A stretch of DNA of 44,190 bases from Candidatus Kuenenia hertensis (lineage in GTDB: Bacteria > Planctomycetota > Brocadiia > Brocadiales > Brocadiaceae). Below, piece by piece: positions 17,699 to 24,471 of this stretch. The notes under the pieces are model-generated. The model did not search any database, was not told the origin of the DNA, and worked only from the letters and a program-made list of their open reading frames with translations. How positions within the stretch are numbered: the first letter of the stretch is position 1; each line of letters begins with the position of its first letter. Location: assembly GCA_021646465.1 (NCBI GenBank), contig SOET01000036.1:1-44190 (forward strand), given 5' to 3'. Both the position numbers and the translations under genes were made by a program.

Positions 17699-17763
17699 AG
17701 TGCAGTTGCATTCCCAAACTCCAGTTTGAGAATGCAACTGCACTGGAAACTTTGTTTCCAGTG
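17699..17763. repeat. Two overlapping perfect hairpins
   Basis: Arms 17699-17713 and 17730-17744 are a perfect 15-bp inverted repeat (AGTGCAGTTGCATTC) with an inner AAACT/AGTTT pair in the loop. A second perfect 10-bp stem (CACTGGAAAC, 17741-17750 with 17754-17763) shares CACT with the first, so both cannot form in full together. There is no U-tract right after, so this is not a standard intrinsic terminator. Confidence 0.7.
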
Positions 17764-17827
17764 AGGGTTTGATCTAACACGTTATTAAAATTACAAAATG
17801 TCTGAATACGGTGATTTTATTCACTAT

Positions 17828-17898
17828 CTGTCTACAGACAGGCGAGAAACCGGAGTTTCTTGAACAAGTACATTCCCAAACTGGAGTTTGGGAACGAG
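17828..17898. repeat. Three short palindromes of dispersed families
   Basis: CTGTCTACAGACAG (17828-17841), AGAAAC/GTTTCT (17845-17860) and TCCCAAACT/AGTTTGGGA (17873-17892) follow each other. The first has a relative at 28200-28215 and the second at 44150-44175. The last, with its GGAGTTTGGGAACGAG tail, has a relative at 26843-26858. Confidence 0.65.
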
Positions 17899-18031
17899 CC
17901 GTGTAATATTTACGCTGAATAGATAATTTGTACAGTAAAGAAAATCTGCTGAATACCATGTGCAGTGATTTTGCATGCACGGTTTTGGAGAGAGGTGGCT
18001 CTTTTTGGATTAACCCTGCCTCTACTCATCC

Positions 18032-18463
18032 CTATTCCAATGGGATAGTATCTATATCCTCTCTTGAAACGCCTTTCCAGAGTCCTTTTATTTTTTCCGG
18101 TTCCGTTTCTTCAACTTTGGTTATCTTTTGAAGTTTTATGTGATCAGGCGCCGGCGGTTTCCAGAGCATTGCCATATAATCACCTACGTTGCCAACTTTT
18201 TCCGGAGTAGCAATAGTGATTTTTTCCTTTGAGAACCCACACGTGAGCAGCGCGTTTACTGCTTTTTCCTTCAAATCCGCTCTTCCGTGAAGGAACAGAT
18301 ACACGTCTTTCTGTGCATCTATTTCTGCAGAAGCACTACTTTGTCGTACCGTAAATCCTAATAAGAGGATAATTGCAACTATAATAATCTTCCCCCGCAT
18401 TTTCAGCTTCTCTTGTTTCATCCTCGTTATTTCCGTGTGAACAGATATCCTTTCATATGTCAT
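18032..18463 (-). CDS. Exported small protein of unknown function
   Basis: This 143-aa frame opens at an ATG with a strong GAGGAG site 7 nt upstream on the minus strand. The N-terminus is long for a signal peptide: about 21 polar residues, then GKIIIVAIILLLGFTVRQSS and a probable cleavage at ASA. The short start at residue 22 gives a more typical signal. The mature part (KDVYLFLHGRADLKEKAVNA, FSKEKITIATPEKVGNVGDY) looks like a small alpha/beta domain, and the tail is charged. The family was not recognised. It lies downstream of the Tat-tagged radical SAM gene on the other side of a 124-nt gap. Confidence 0.7.
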   Translation of the reverse strand: MTYERISVHTEITRMKQEKLKMRGKIIIVAIILLLGFTVRQSSASAEIDAQKDVYLFLHGRADLKEKAVNALLTCGFSKEKITIATPEKVGNVGDYMAMLWKPPAPDHIKLQKITKVEETEPEKIKGLWKGVSREDIDTIPLE

Positions 18464-18561
18464 GAAATGCTCCTCTATTTATTGTTAAAATTATTTATAT
18501 CACCTTTTTCCATTTATCCGTATTCCCGATTCCGGTTCTTGGTTACTGGTTACTGAATCAT

Positions 18562-18580
18562 GTTTACGCTGAATAAATAC
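18562..18580. repeat. Copy of the TTTACGCTGAATA motif
   Basis: GTTTACGCTGAATAAATAC matches 41-60 and 17908-17925 at nearly every position. It lies just past the stop of the radical SAM gene. Confidence 0.45.
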
Positions 18581-18587
18581 CGTTTCT

Positions 18588-19730
18588 TTATGACCAAATG
18601 CCCGGAATAGTTGTTTCGCAGTCTTTACATTTATTATCGTTGATATGGTTTTCCAATATTCTGTATCCCGCCCGCCGGATCAGGATATTTTGACAGTGAG
18701 GGCAATAGGTATTTTCCCCTTTATGCCCGGGAACATTGCCCACATAGGGGAAGAGAAGCCCGTTATCAATGGCAATTTCCCTTGCACTTTCAAGGGTTTT
18801 GATTGGAGTGGGGGGAAGGTTTTTAATCCTGAATGTAGGGTGGAATCGTGTAAAGTGAACCGGCACCTGTGGGTCAAGCTCGTTTTTTATCCACTTGCAC
18901 ATTTCCCTGATTTCTGCTTCGGCATCATTAAGTGTTGGTATAATCAATACAACGATCTCAAACCATATTCCAATATCTTTTAAGGTTTTCAGGGTTTGCA
19001 ATACCGGTTTTAGTTCGCCTGCGCATACTTCCTTATAAAATTTTTCCGTAAAACCCTTCAAATCGATTTTTACAGCACTAAGATACTGGCACAATTCGCG
19101 TAATGGTTTCTCCTGAATGTAACCATTTGATATCATCACGTTATTCAAGCCGTTTTTGCTGGTTAATTTTGCCGTGTCAGTCATATACTCATAAAACACT
19201 ACTGGTTCCGAATAGGTATAGGCTATTGTTTTGCATCTGCCTGATTTTGCTTCATTCATAACGTCTTCCGGCGTAAGCCTGATGCTGTCAATTTGTTCCG
19301 GCCGGTACTGCGAGATCTGCCAGTTCTGGCAAAATTTACACTCCACATTACACCCGGCCGTGGCAATGGAATATGCCATTGTACCCGGCAGAAAGTGAAA
19401 TAAGGGCTTTTTCTCGATAGGGTCTGCATTAAGCCCGCATACACGGGAATGAACCAAAGTGTAATACGTGCCGCCCCGGTTTTCTCTTACCCCGCAGTAT
19501 CCCCGTTCCAAATCTGCAATAGTGCATTCACGCGGACATAATACGCACTGCACCCGCATATCCTCAATTTTTTTATAGTGCAGTGCTTCTTCAACCGGGA
19601 AACCCTGATTGATGCCCCTTAATTTTTCGGCAGTATAAATATCTTCAGCCAGTGCAGTTAATTTATTCCCGAAACAAAGGGCGCATGCACCAAGCACACC
19701 GGTTTTCATTAATGTCCTTCTTGTAATCAT
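18588..19730 (-). CDS. AmmeMemoRadiSam radical SAM enzyme with Tat-type signal
   Basis: This 380-aa protein is of the AmmeMemoRadiSam radical SAM family (relatives of pyruvate formate-lyase activating enzyme). An N-terminal Cys set (CVLCPRECTIADLERGYCGV) precedes the radical SAM motif CNVECKFC (CX3CX2C) and family segments such as TIAYTYSEPVVFYEY and VKIDLKGFTEKFY. Two further CXXC pairs lie at the C-terminus (CPHCQN; CKDC). The first 30 residues look like a twin-arginine signal: TRRTLMK, a hydrophobic stretch and ALAED. Usual partners AMMECR1 and Memo are not adjacent. The reaction is unknown. Export of a SAM-dependent Fe-S enzyme would be unusual. Confidence 0.88.
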   Translation of the reverse strand: MITRRTLMKTGVLGACALCFGNKLTALAEDIYTAEKLRGINQGFPVEEALHYKKIEDMRVQCVLCPRECTIADLERGYCGVRENRGGTYYTLVHSRVCGLNADPIEKKPLFHFLPGTMAYSIATAGCNVECKFCQNWQISQYRPEQIDSIRLTPEDVMNEAKSGRCKTIAYTYSEPVVFYEYMTDTAKLTSKNGLNNVMISNGYIQEKPLRELCQYLSAVKIDLKGFTEKFYKEVCAGELKPVLQTLKTLKDIGIWFEIVVLIIPTLNDAEAEIREMCKWIKNELDPQVPVHFTRFHPTFRIKNLPPTPIKTLESAREIAIDNGLLFPYVGNVPGHKGENTYCPHCQNILIRRAGYRILENHINDNKCKDCETTIPGIWS

Positions 19731-19846
19731 GGATCAATACACTCGCCAAAAATTAATACTATTATAGTTAGATTCTTTATAAAAATTGTAACCCTCATGC
19801 ACTGTTATGTCAAGCAAGGTGATTAAAAGAGGATGTTTTATTAAAA

Positions 19847-19875
19847 TTGACAATTTAAAGAATGTTTAGTATGGT
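19847..19875 (+). promoter_or_regulatory. Sigma-70-type promoter of the parvulin gene
   Basis: A perfect -35 TTGACA (19847-19852) and TATGGT (19870-19875) are 17 nt apart. The predicted start near 19882 leaves a leader of about 67 nt before the ATG at 19949. Confidence 0.55.
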
Positions 19876-19948
19876 TATTTTTAAGAATAAATTCCCAAAG
19901 AAAATAAAACAACTTTCAGGATATTTTCCTTTTCGATAAGGAGTAACA

Positions 19949-20884
19949 ATGTATAAAAGATCAGTCCTTTTTTTGTGTGCCGTTTTTCTGTTATTTCACT
20001 TGGTAAATTTTTCTTCTGAAAATCATGTTCTTGGTGAAAATATCGTTGCTATAGTAAATGGGAAAAAAATTAAAAGTGATGATGTCGAGAAACGTTTACA
20101 TATTTTTAAGGATGCCGACGCGGAAACATACAATGCTATCCGGCAAGAGGTTCTTGAACAGTTTATAACGGATGTTTTATTGGAAGATTTCATAGATAAA
20201 CAAGGCATTATTGTTAGCTCCCTTGAAATTAAAAGAGAACTGGATCAGATAAAAAAAGACATTGCAGACGATAGTGGCGATGCGGAAGCCTTTTTAAAGG
20301 ATATGCTTGCATCCATCGGTTCAAATTTATATGACTTCGAGAAAACAATAAAACACTCCCTTGCCCTGGAGAAATATTTTAATGACACCCTCAACTTTCA
20401 AAATCTGAAAAAATATTTTGAGAAAAACAAGAATTTTTTTAATGGAGAGACGGTAAAAGTAAGCCATATTTTTATCGACACGAGAAATGTTGATACCAAA
20501 GAAGGAATATCGAAGGCAATGGAGTTGGCAAATACCTTGAAAACAGAACTTGATAAAGGAGCTGATTTTGAAGAACTTGCAATGAAGTATTCGGACTGCC
20601 CCTCTGCACCAAATGGAGGAGATTTAGGGTTCATACAAAGAAAAGGCAGTTCATTTGAAGAACCGTTTGTAAGTACCGCATTTTCATTACATATAGGGGG
20701 AGTAAGTGAACCGGTAAAAACTGAATATGGGTATCACCTGATAAAAGTCACCGACAAAAAAAAAGGGGTTACGATAAACTTTGAAGATGTTATAAACGAC
20801 GTGCGTTCAGCAATGTTAGATGACGAAATACTGGAATTACTGAAAAGACTCCGAAGTGAAGCAAAGATTGAAATTTTGCAATAA
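19949..20884 (+). CDS. Exported parvulin-type peptidyl-prolyl isomerase (SurA/PrsA-like)
   Basis: This 311-aa exported folding factor starts with a signal peptide (MYKRSVLFLCAVFLLFHLVN). A SurA_N-like chaperone region follows (about 30-160; IVAIVNGKKIKSDDVEKRLH). The parvulin domain covers about residues 168-265: VSHIFIDT, FEELAMKYSDCPSAPNGGDLG, a phenylalanine-rich core and GYHLIKVTDKK. It should catalyse cis-trans isomerisation of prolyl bonds of envelope proteins. There is no lipobox, so it is either soluble or held by an uncleaved signal. AAGGAG precedes the ATG. It is transcribed alone from a good promoter and converges with the lipoprotein gene at 20970. Confidence 0.9.
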   Translation: MYKRSVLFLCAVFLLFHLVNFSSENHVLGENIVAIVNGKKIKSDDVEKRLHIFKDADAETYNAIRQEVLEQFITDVLLEDFIDKQGIIVSSLEIKRELDQIKKDIADDSGDAEAFLKDMLASIGSNLYDFEKTIKHSLALEKYFNDTLNFQNLKKYFEKNKNFFNGETVKVSHIFIDTRNVDTKEGISKAMELANTLKTELDKGADFEELAMKYSDCPSAPNGGDLGFIQRKGSSFEEPFVSTAFSLHIGGVSEPVKTEYGYHLIKVTDKKKGVTINFEDVINDVRSAMLDDEILELLKRLRSEAKIEILQ

Positions 20885-20969
20885 TGTTATTGTCAGGTAA
20901 CAAATATCTTCCGAAACACAAAGAAAGAACAATATGAAGCAGGTTGATACAATCAAGATTTTCAACTTA

Positions 20970-21623
20970 CTAATTTACTTTTTGGCCGAGAATTTTTCCT
21001 GCTACAGCGAGTTCCTGCGCCAGGGTAAAAGTGATTTTTTCAATCGCTTTATCAACCGCCATACCAAATTTTGGCCCGGATGTACTCCACCACTCCCATT
21101 CAACATATGATGAAACAAAATCCAATCCCTTCCCCTCTGAAGAAATTTCCTTTTCCCATAATTTGTCTAATTTCGTATCGTAAAGCAGAACATAAAGAGA
21201 AAGTTTATGCTTTCCTATGGCATACAATACTGACTCCTCGATTTGCAGGTTTATGCTCGATTCTTTCAGACAAAATTTCAAAATGCCATCCAGAGATTTT
21301 TCTTCCAATATCTCCTTTTGCTCCAAATTATTTAAGAAGACCACTTCTTGAAATAAAGCTTGGCAAGTTTCCTCGATTTTTTCAGCAAGGGGTTTTCCTA
21401 CAGGGAAAACAAAGTATTGAATGCCAAGTGCCTGATGCCATAACTTTTCTATCTGCTCATGGTTTCTCAGATCAGGTTCAATATAAATGCCCATAGTCAA
21501 TGGCTGTTGCGGGATTTCATAAATCCTCTTATCAAATGAGGGGGCTATGGTAACCGGAGGTTTTTGTGTACTGAAACAGCCACTCAGAACCACAAAAATA
21601 AGTAAAACAAATCTGTTTTTCAC
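20970..21623 (-). CDS. Lipoprotein of unknown function
   Basis: This 217-aa lipoprotein has a short type II signal (FVLLIFVVLSGC, lipidated Cys16), which fixes the GTG at 21623 as the start despite a weak ribosome binding site. The mature domain (LTMGIYIEPDLRNHEQIEKL to VDKAIEKITFTLAQELAVAG) resembles in pattern the small alpha/beta lipoproteins that sense or build the outer membrane. That is only an impression, and no family was recognised. A hydrophobic aromatic stretch, SSYVEWEWWS, is notable. Its stop is 86 nt from that of the parvulin gene. Confidence 0.7.
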   Translation of the reverse strand: MKNRFVLLIFVVLSGCFSTQKPPVTIAPSFDKRIYEIPQQPLTMGIYIEPDLRNHEQIEKLWHQALGIQYFVFPVGKPLAEKIEETCQALFQEVVFLNNLEQKEILEEKSLDGILKFCLKESSINLQIEESVLYAIGKHKLSLYVLLYDTKLDKLWEKEISSEGKGLDFVSSYVEWEWWSTSGPKFGMAVDKAIEKITFTLAQELAVAGKILGQKVN

Positions 21624-21816
21624 CTAAAATATAACCAAAAAAGGACTGACATAAATCGACATGTAATTTAATGCCCAACTTTATAAATAGTAGTATGGGT
21701 TAAAATATTTCTATTCACAAGAAAATTATTTTACACATAACAAACAAATTGAAAGAAGCTCTGGTATTTTGAAGAGAAATTTCTTCAGGTGGAGAATTAT
21801 TTTACCGTGTGGTTTC

Positions 21817-22215
21817 TTATCTCATCCACTTTATTGGCACATCACTACTATTTCGGCCAATGAGTACTACGCCGATTAGTTTTTTTTGACTATTGTAAAT
21901 TGGGTATGTTTTTAAGAGGATAGGGTCGCCCGTTTTAAAGTTCAAAATTTCTCCAGATACTGAATGACCCGTTTTTAACGTTTGCCATATCAGACAATCT
22001 TTACACACTGAAGCAAATTTATGTTTTGTCGCAAAACATTTTTTGTCAACCGGCTTACCAGGAAAAAATTGTTTTGCCGCCTTATTTAATTTTTTAATAT
22101 TAAATTCAGCATCAAATATAACAATGGGATCTGTAATCGAATCGATAAGAAAATCGATTTCCCCTTGCTTTTCCGAAAATATCAATGATATTCTACGATT
22201 TTTACTGATTTTCAT
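21817..22215 (-). CDS. Single PAS-domain protein
   Basis: This protein has 132 aa from the ATG at 22215; the frame begins 12 nt earlier at a poorer TTG. It is one PAS domain: IDSITDPIVIFDAEFNIKKL, a middle part with cysteines in CFATKHKFASVCKDC, and the end strand LIGVVLIGRNSS. There is no output domain, so it may be a free sensor that pairs with another protein or a remnant of a larger kinase. The Cys/His pattern near residues 65-80 recurs in PAS domains of similar regulators and could bind metal or haem. No partner is adjacent. Confidence 0.72.
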   Translation of the reverse strand: MKISKNRRISLIFSEKQGEIDFLIDSITDPIVIFDAEFNIKKLNKAAKQFFPGKPVDKKCFATKHKFASVCKDCLIWQTLKTGHSVSGEILNFKTGDPILLKTYPIYNSQKKLIGVVLIGRNSSDVPIKWMR

Positions 22216-22514
22216 AGTAAAACACAAACAATTTGCCGAATCTGCGTTTATAAATGGGAAATAGTCTCAAATTTTTAATGACCGTTTGACAATTCGCAAC
22301 TGTAATGCCATCTTTAAATTATTTCTGTACACCGTATAAAGTATTTTCGCAACCGTTGAATTTCTCTATAGATAAGGAAATGGAATTATTATTAACACCT
22401 TGTCATCTAAAAATTGCGGATATGATATCGTATAAAAAGGATGATTTCACTGGTAATAATCAGCCAGTGGAATGAAAAAAGAAGAAAGGAGGAAAGCATA
22501 ATCATTTAAGAGGG

Positions 22515-22534
22515 TTATTGCGTTAACGCAATAA
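22515..22534. promoter_or_regulatory. Perfect 20-bp palindrome
   Basis: TTATTGCGTTAACGCAATAA equals its own reverse complement. It could be a dimer binding site or the stem of a second hairpin after the terminator. It lies about 300 nt upstream of the PAS gene start and just past the terminator of the neighbouring gene. Confidence 0.5.
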
Positions 22535-22547
22535 GTGTTGATAATAA

Positions 22548-22590
22548 AAAAGCAGTTATTACCATAATACAATAGGTAATAACTGCTTTT
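22548..22590 (-). terminator. Intrinsic terminator of the Cna-B-like gene
   Basis: A perfect 16-bp stem (AAAAGCAGTTATTACC with its complement) encloses an 11-nt loop and is followed on the minus strand by a T-rich run. It begins 32 nt after the stop at 22623. Confidence 0.75.
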
Positions 22591-22622
22591 ATAATATTGC
22601 TTTGTAAATGTTTAACGTTAAA

Positions 22623-22967
22623 TTAGTGTCCACCTTTTGGATGAAGAGCTTTTGATCCAAGATCCAATGACAAGAAACGGATGTTCCCTTCGTCCAATGT
22701 AAGTTCTGTATGCGCGCTTTGTCCGCCATGTTCATGAACGGAAACTTCATAAGTACCAGGTCTCAAATCAAAAACACAGGTACCATTCTTGCCAGTAGTA
22801 CATTCTTCGTCCCCAACTTTGATTTCAGCACCTTCTATTGGTGTACCAATAGCAATAGCCGTTACCCATAATTTTGCAGGTTTTACTTCATAAGCCTGCG
22901 CTGTTGTCATTCCAATTCCTGCGATGAGTGCCGCACCGAACATACCTGCCAATACCTTCTTAAACAT
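22623..22967 (-). CDS. Small exported protein with carboxypeptidase-regulatory/Cna-B-like fold
   Basis: This protein has 114 aa from the ATG at 22967, which has GGAGA upstream and begins a clean signal peptide (MFKKVLAGMFGAALIAGIGM, cleavage after AQA). The mature 90 residues form a transthyretin/Cna-B-like beta sandwich: AKLWVTAIAIGTPIEGAEIK, a disulfide-capable pair Cys-Thr-Thr-Gly-Lys-Asn-Gly-Thr-Cys, then RPGTYEVSVHEHG and a final strand. The end HPKGGH and HEHGGQSAH are histidine-rich, so metal binding is possible. A strong promoter and a perfect terminator bracket it as a single-gene unit, which suggests high expression. Confidence 0.82.
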   Translation of the reverse strand: MFKKVLAGMFGAALIAGIGMTTAQAYEVKPAKLWVTAIAIGTPIEGAEIKVGDEECTTGKNGTCVFDLRPGTYEVSVHEHGGQSAHTELTLDEGNIRFLSLDLGSKALHPKGGH

Positions 22968-23120
22968 TACTAATTCTCCTTTCCTATCTTTCTTAAAATA
23001 TAACGTACAAAGATTACTATAGAGTATATAAAGTAATTTATCGCCTCCCTGTATTCCACCCCCTTTCATAAAGTATATCACCGCATAAGAGTATTATTCA
23101 TTGTTTCAAAATGGTGATTC

Positions 23121-23148
23121 ATTATACAGTTTAAACTTTCTTCGTCAA
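23121..23148 (-). promoter_or_regulatory. Strong promoter of the Cna-B-like gene
   Basis: On the minus strand TTGACG (23148-23143) and a perfect TATAAT (23126-23121) are 16 nt apart. The transcript would start near 23114 and carry a leader of about 147 nt before the ATG at 22967, long for such a small gene. Confidence 0.6.
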
Positions 23149-23264
23149 GTTATATATTTATGAATATGAATGGTAAACCAACGGAGATGCTTGCAAAAGT
23201 ACTTGTTGTTTTCTTTTACAGCAGAGTGAGGCTCTTCTTGATGGCGCAAATATTTCCTCTGCGT

Positions 23265-23777
23265 TTAGTTATTTCTTGTTTGAGTAATTCTTACCTTAAG
23301 TGTTCCGATATTGTCCTTGAACCCCTTTCCGTAATTCCCAATAATATCATCATTCATGCTAAGATATAAGAACTCCCCTTCTTCATTTGGCAGAGCAAAG
23401 ATTGAGCCTTTACTTCCCATGGGAAACGTTCTGCCACAGTCTCCAAACCTTCCGATAAGCATGCCGATGGGTTGATCGATTAATACATAATTTATTAATG
23501 CCAGCACTGGAATACCATCTGCCGTGTGCCCCTCTGGATAGAGATCGGGATTAAAACTCCATAAATTGTCCTTTTCAACACTCCAGCTTAAAACAGAATT
23601 TTCCTGCATTACGATGTCTGTCATTTCCCATACTATGTTTGCATGGACAAGTACAGTATTTGTTCCTGTCTCCGCTTCAGGAATATAAGCCGATAATAGA
23701 AAAAAACAACAAATGAGAAACACTGCAATAGAACAACTATTCCTTTTTTTAAAGTATCCGATATGGCGGAACATCAT
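23265..23777 (-). CDS. Exported LecA/PA-IL-like lectin-fold protein
   Basis: This 170-aa exported protein has an N-terminal hydrophobic signal (about 14-32, SCSIAVFLICCFFLLSAYIP). The second half has the pattern found in PA-IL-like and planctomycete galactose-binding-like domains: LIGRFGDCGRTFPMGSKGSI, a Tyr-Leu-Ser-Met-Asn-Asp-Asp segment and DNIGTLKVRI. The Asn/Asp cluster is the likely Ca2+ or sugar site. The start ATG directly abuts the TAA of the FmdE-like gene (TAAATGATG), so translation is probably coupled. A second ATG follows at once. Sugar specificity cannot be judged. Confidence 0.72.
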   Translation of the reverse strand: MMFRHIGYFKKRNSCSIAVFLICCFFLLSAYIPEAETGTNTVLVHANIVWEMTDIVMQENSVLSWSVEKDNLWSFNPDLYPEGHTADGIPVLALINYVLIDQPIGMLIGRFGDCGRTFPMGSKGSIFALPNEEGEFLYLSMNDDIIGNYGKGFKDNIGTLKVRITQTRNN

Positions 23778-24419
23778 TTACTTTAATTCCTTTATTTCAA
23801 ACATGCCCTCCGGAGGATTCAGCAATACGATTTTAATCCTCTCGTGCCATAATTCACCGAATTCCTTTATTTCGGCATCAGTGCCCTTCCCTGTTACCGC
23901 CAAGGGCATTAAATCGCCCATTTTTGGATTCATTGGAAGCATATGATTTCGGTAGCTGATTTCTATTTTTTTATGGTTGTCCGTTCTTTCGAAAATCACT
24001 GTACATACCGCGTTTGCCTCTGCCTCTTCTTTCTCATTAAACGAAAGCAGGTTGTACCGGTTGTATCTGCCGCCCCCCAGCCCTTTAAAACCAGTCTCCC
24101 CGGAAGCCCCCGTTATCAATGTAACAACCTGTGATATCGGGCCATTTACTTTATATTCCACACCCCCTTTGAATGTGACCAGGATTTGTCCCCGTTCGGG
24201 CATTTCATTTTTGTATAAAGCTTTTAAGGCTAATTGAGTTAATTTGTAAGCACCGGAAACGGCAGGACATGAATGCCCGGCAAGTTTTACCACATCCGTA
24301 TAAGTAAAAACAAACGGTTCGTTTTTATCGATTGCCCCAAGCGCCACTGCAAGCATGTCCCTGATCTTTATGGGTTCCACATCATTGAAGAAAGGTTTGT
24401 TAAATTTTGTTTGCTCCAT
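23778..24419 (-). CDS. FmdE-like domain protein
   Basis: This 213-aa soluble protein has the GHSCP motif (His49, Cys51) in VVKLAGHSCPAVSGAYKLTQ that marks FmdE-family domains (named after formylmethanofuran dehydrogenase operons). FmdE-like proteins bind metal with a conserved His and Cys and have varied, mostly unknown roles. The remainder (VTFKGGVEYKVNGPISQVVT, HKKIEISYRNHMLPMNPKMG) is consistent with an alpha/beta fold. It has no zinc-ribbon tail. GAGAGGAGA precedes the ATG. It lies 52 nt after acsA and abuts the lectin-like gene, so the three form one unit. Confidence 0.72.
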   Translation of the reverse strand: MEQTKFNKPFFNDVEPIKIRDMLAVALGAIDKNEPFVFTYTDVVKLAGHSCPAVSGAYKLTQLALKALYKNEMPERGQILVTFKGGVEYKVNGPISQVVTLITGASGETGFKGLGGGRYNRYNLLSFNEKEEAEANAVCTVIFERTDNHKKIEISYRNHMLPMNPKMGDLMPLAVTGKGTDAEIKEFGELWHERIKIVLLNPPEGMFEIKELK

Positions 24420-24471
24420 TATTTAAGTTTCTCCTCTCACTAAAATGTAATGACAATACCAGTGCATATCT

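Larger units (their letters stand above)
17627..18031. other. Gene-free stretch with clustered hairpins
   Basis: There is no gene in this 405-nt gap. It holds at least five inverted repeats between 17699 and 17892 and one copy of the TTTACGCTGAAtAgATA motif at 17908-17925. The first hairpins probably end transcription of the envelope cluster from the left. Confidence 0.6.
22216..22622. other. Gene-free stretch between PAS and Cna-B-like genes
   Basis: It holds a 6-bp hairpin CACTGG/CCAGTG (22448-22469), a purine-rich run with AGGAGG-like sequence near 22490, a perfect 20-bp palindrome (22515-22534) and the terminator at 22548-22590. A 31-codon frame from 22380 was considered and not accepted. 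Confidence 0.5.

Noticed and set aside
17699-17898. CRISPR-like array
   Set aside because: The palindromes differ from one another and there are no equal spacers or cas genes.
22380-22475. 31-codon small ORF with AAGGAA just before the ATG
   Set aside because: The purine run directly abuts the start with no spacing, the peptide has no features and there is no sign of conservation.
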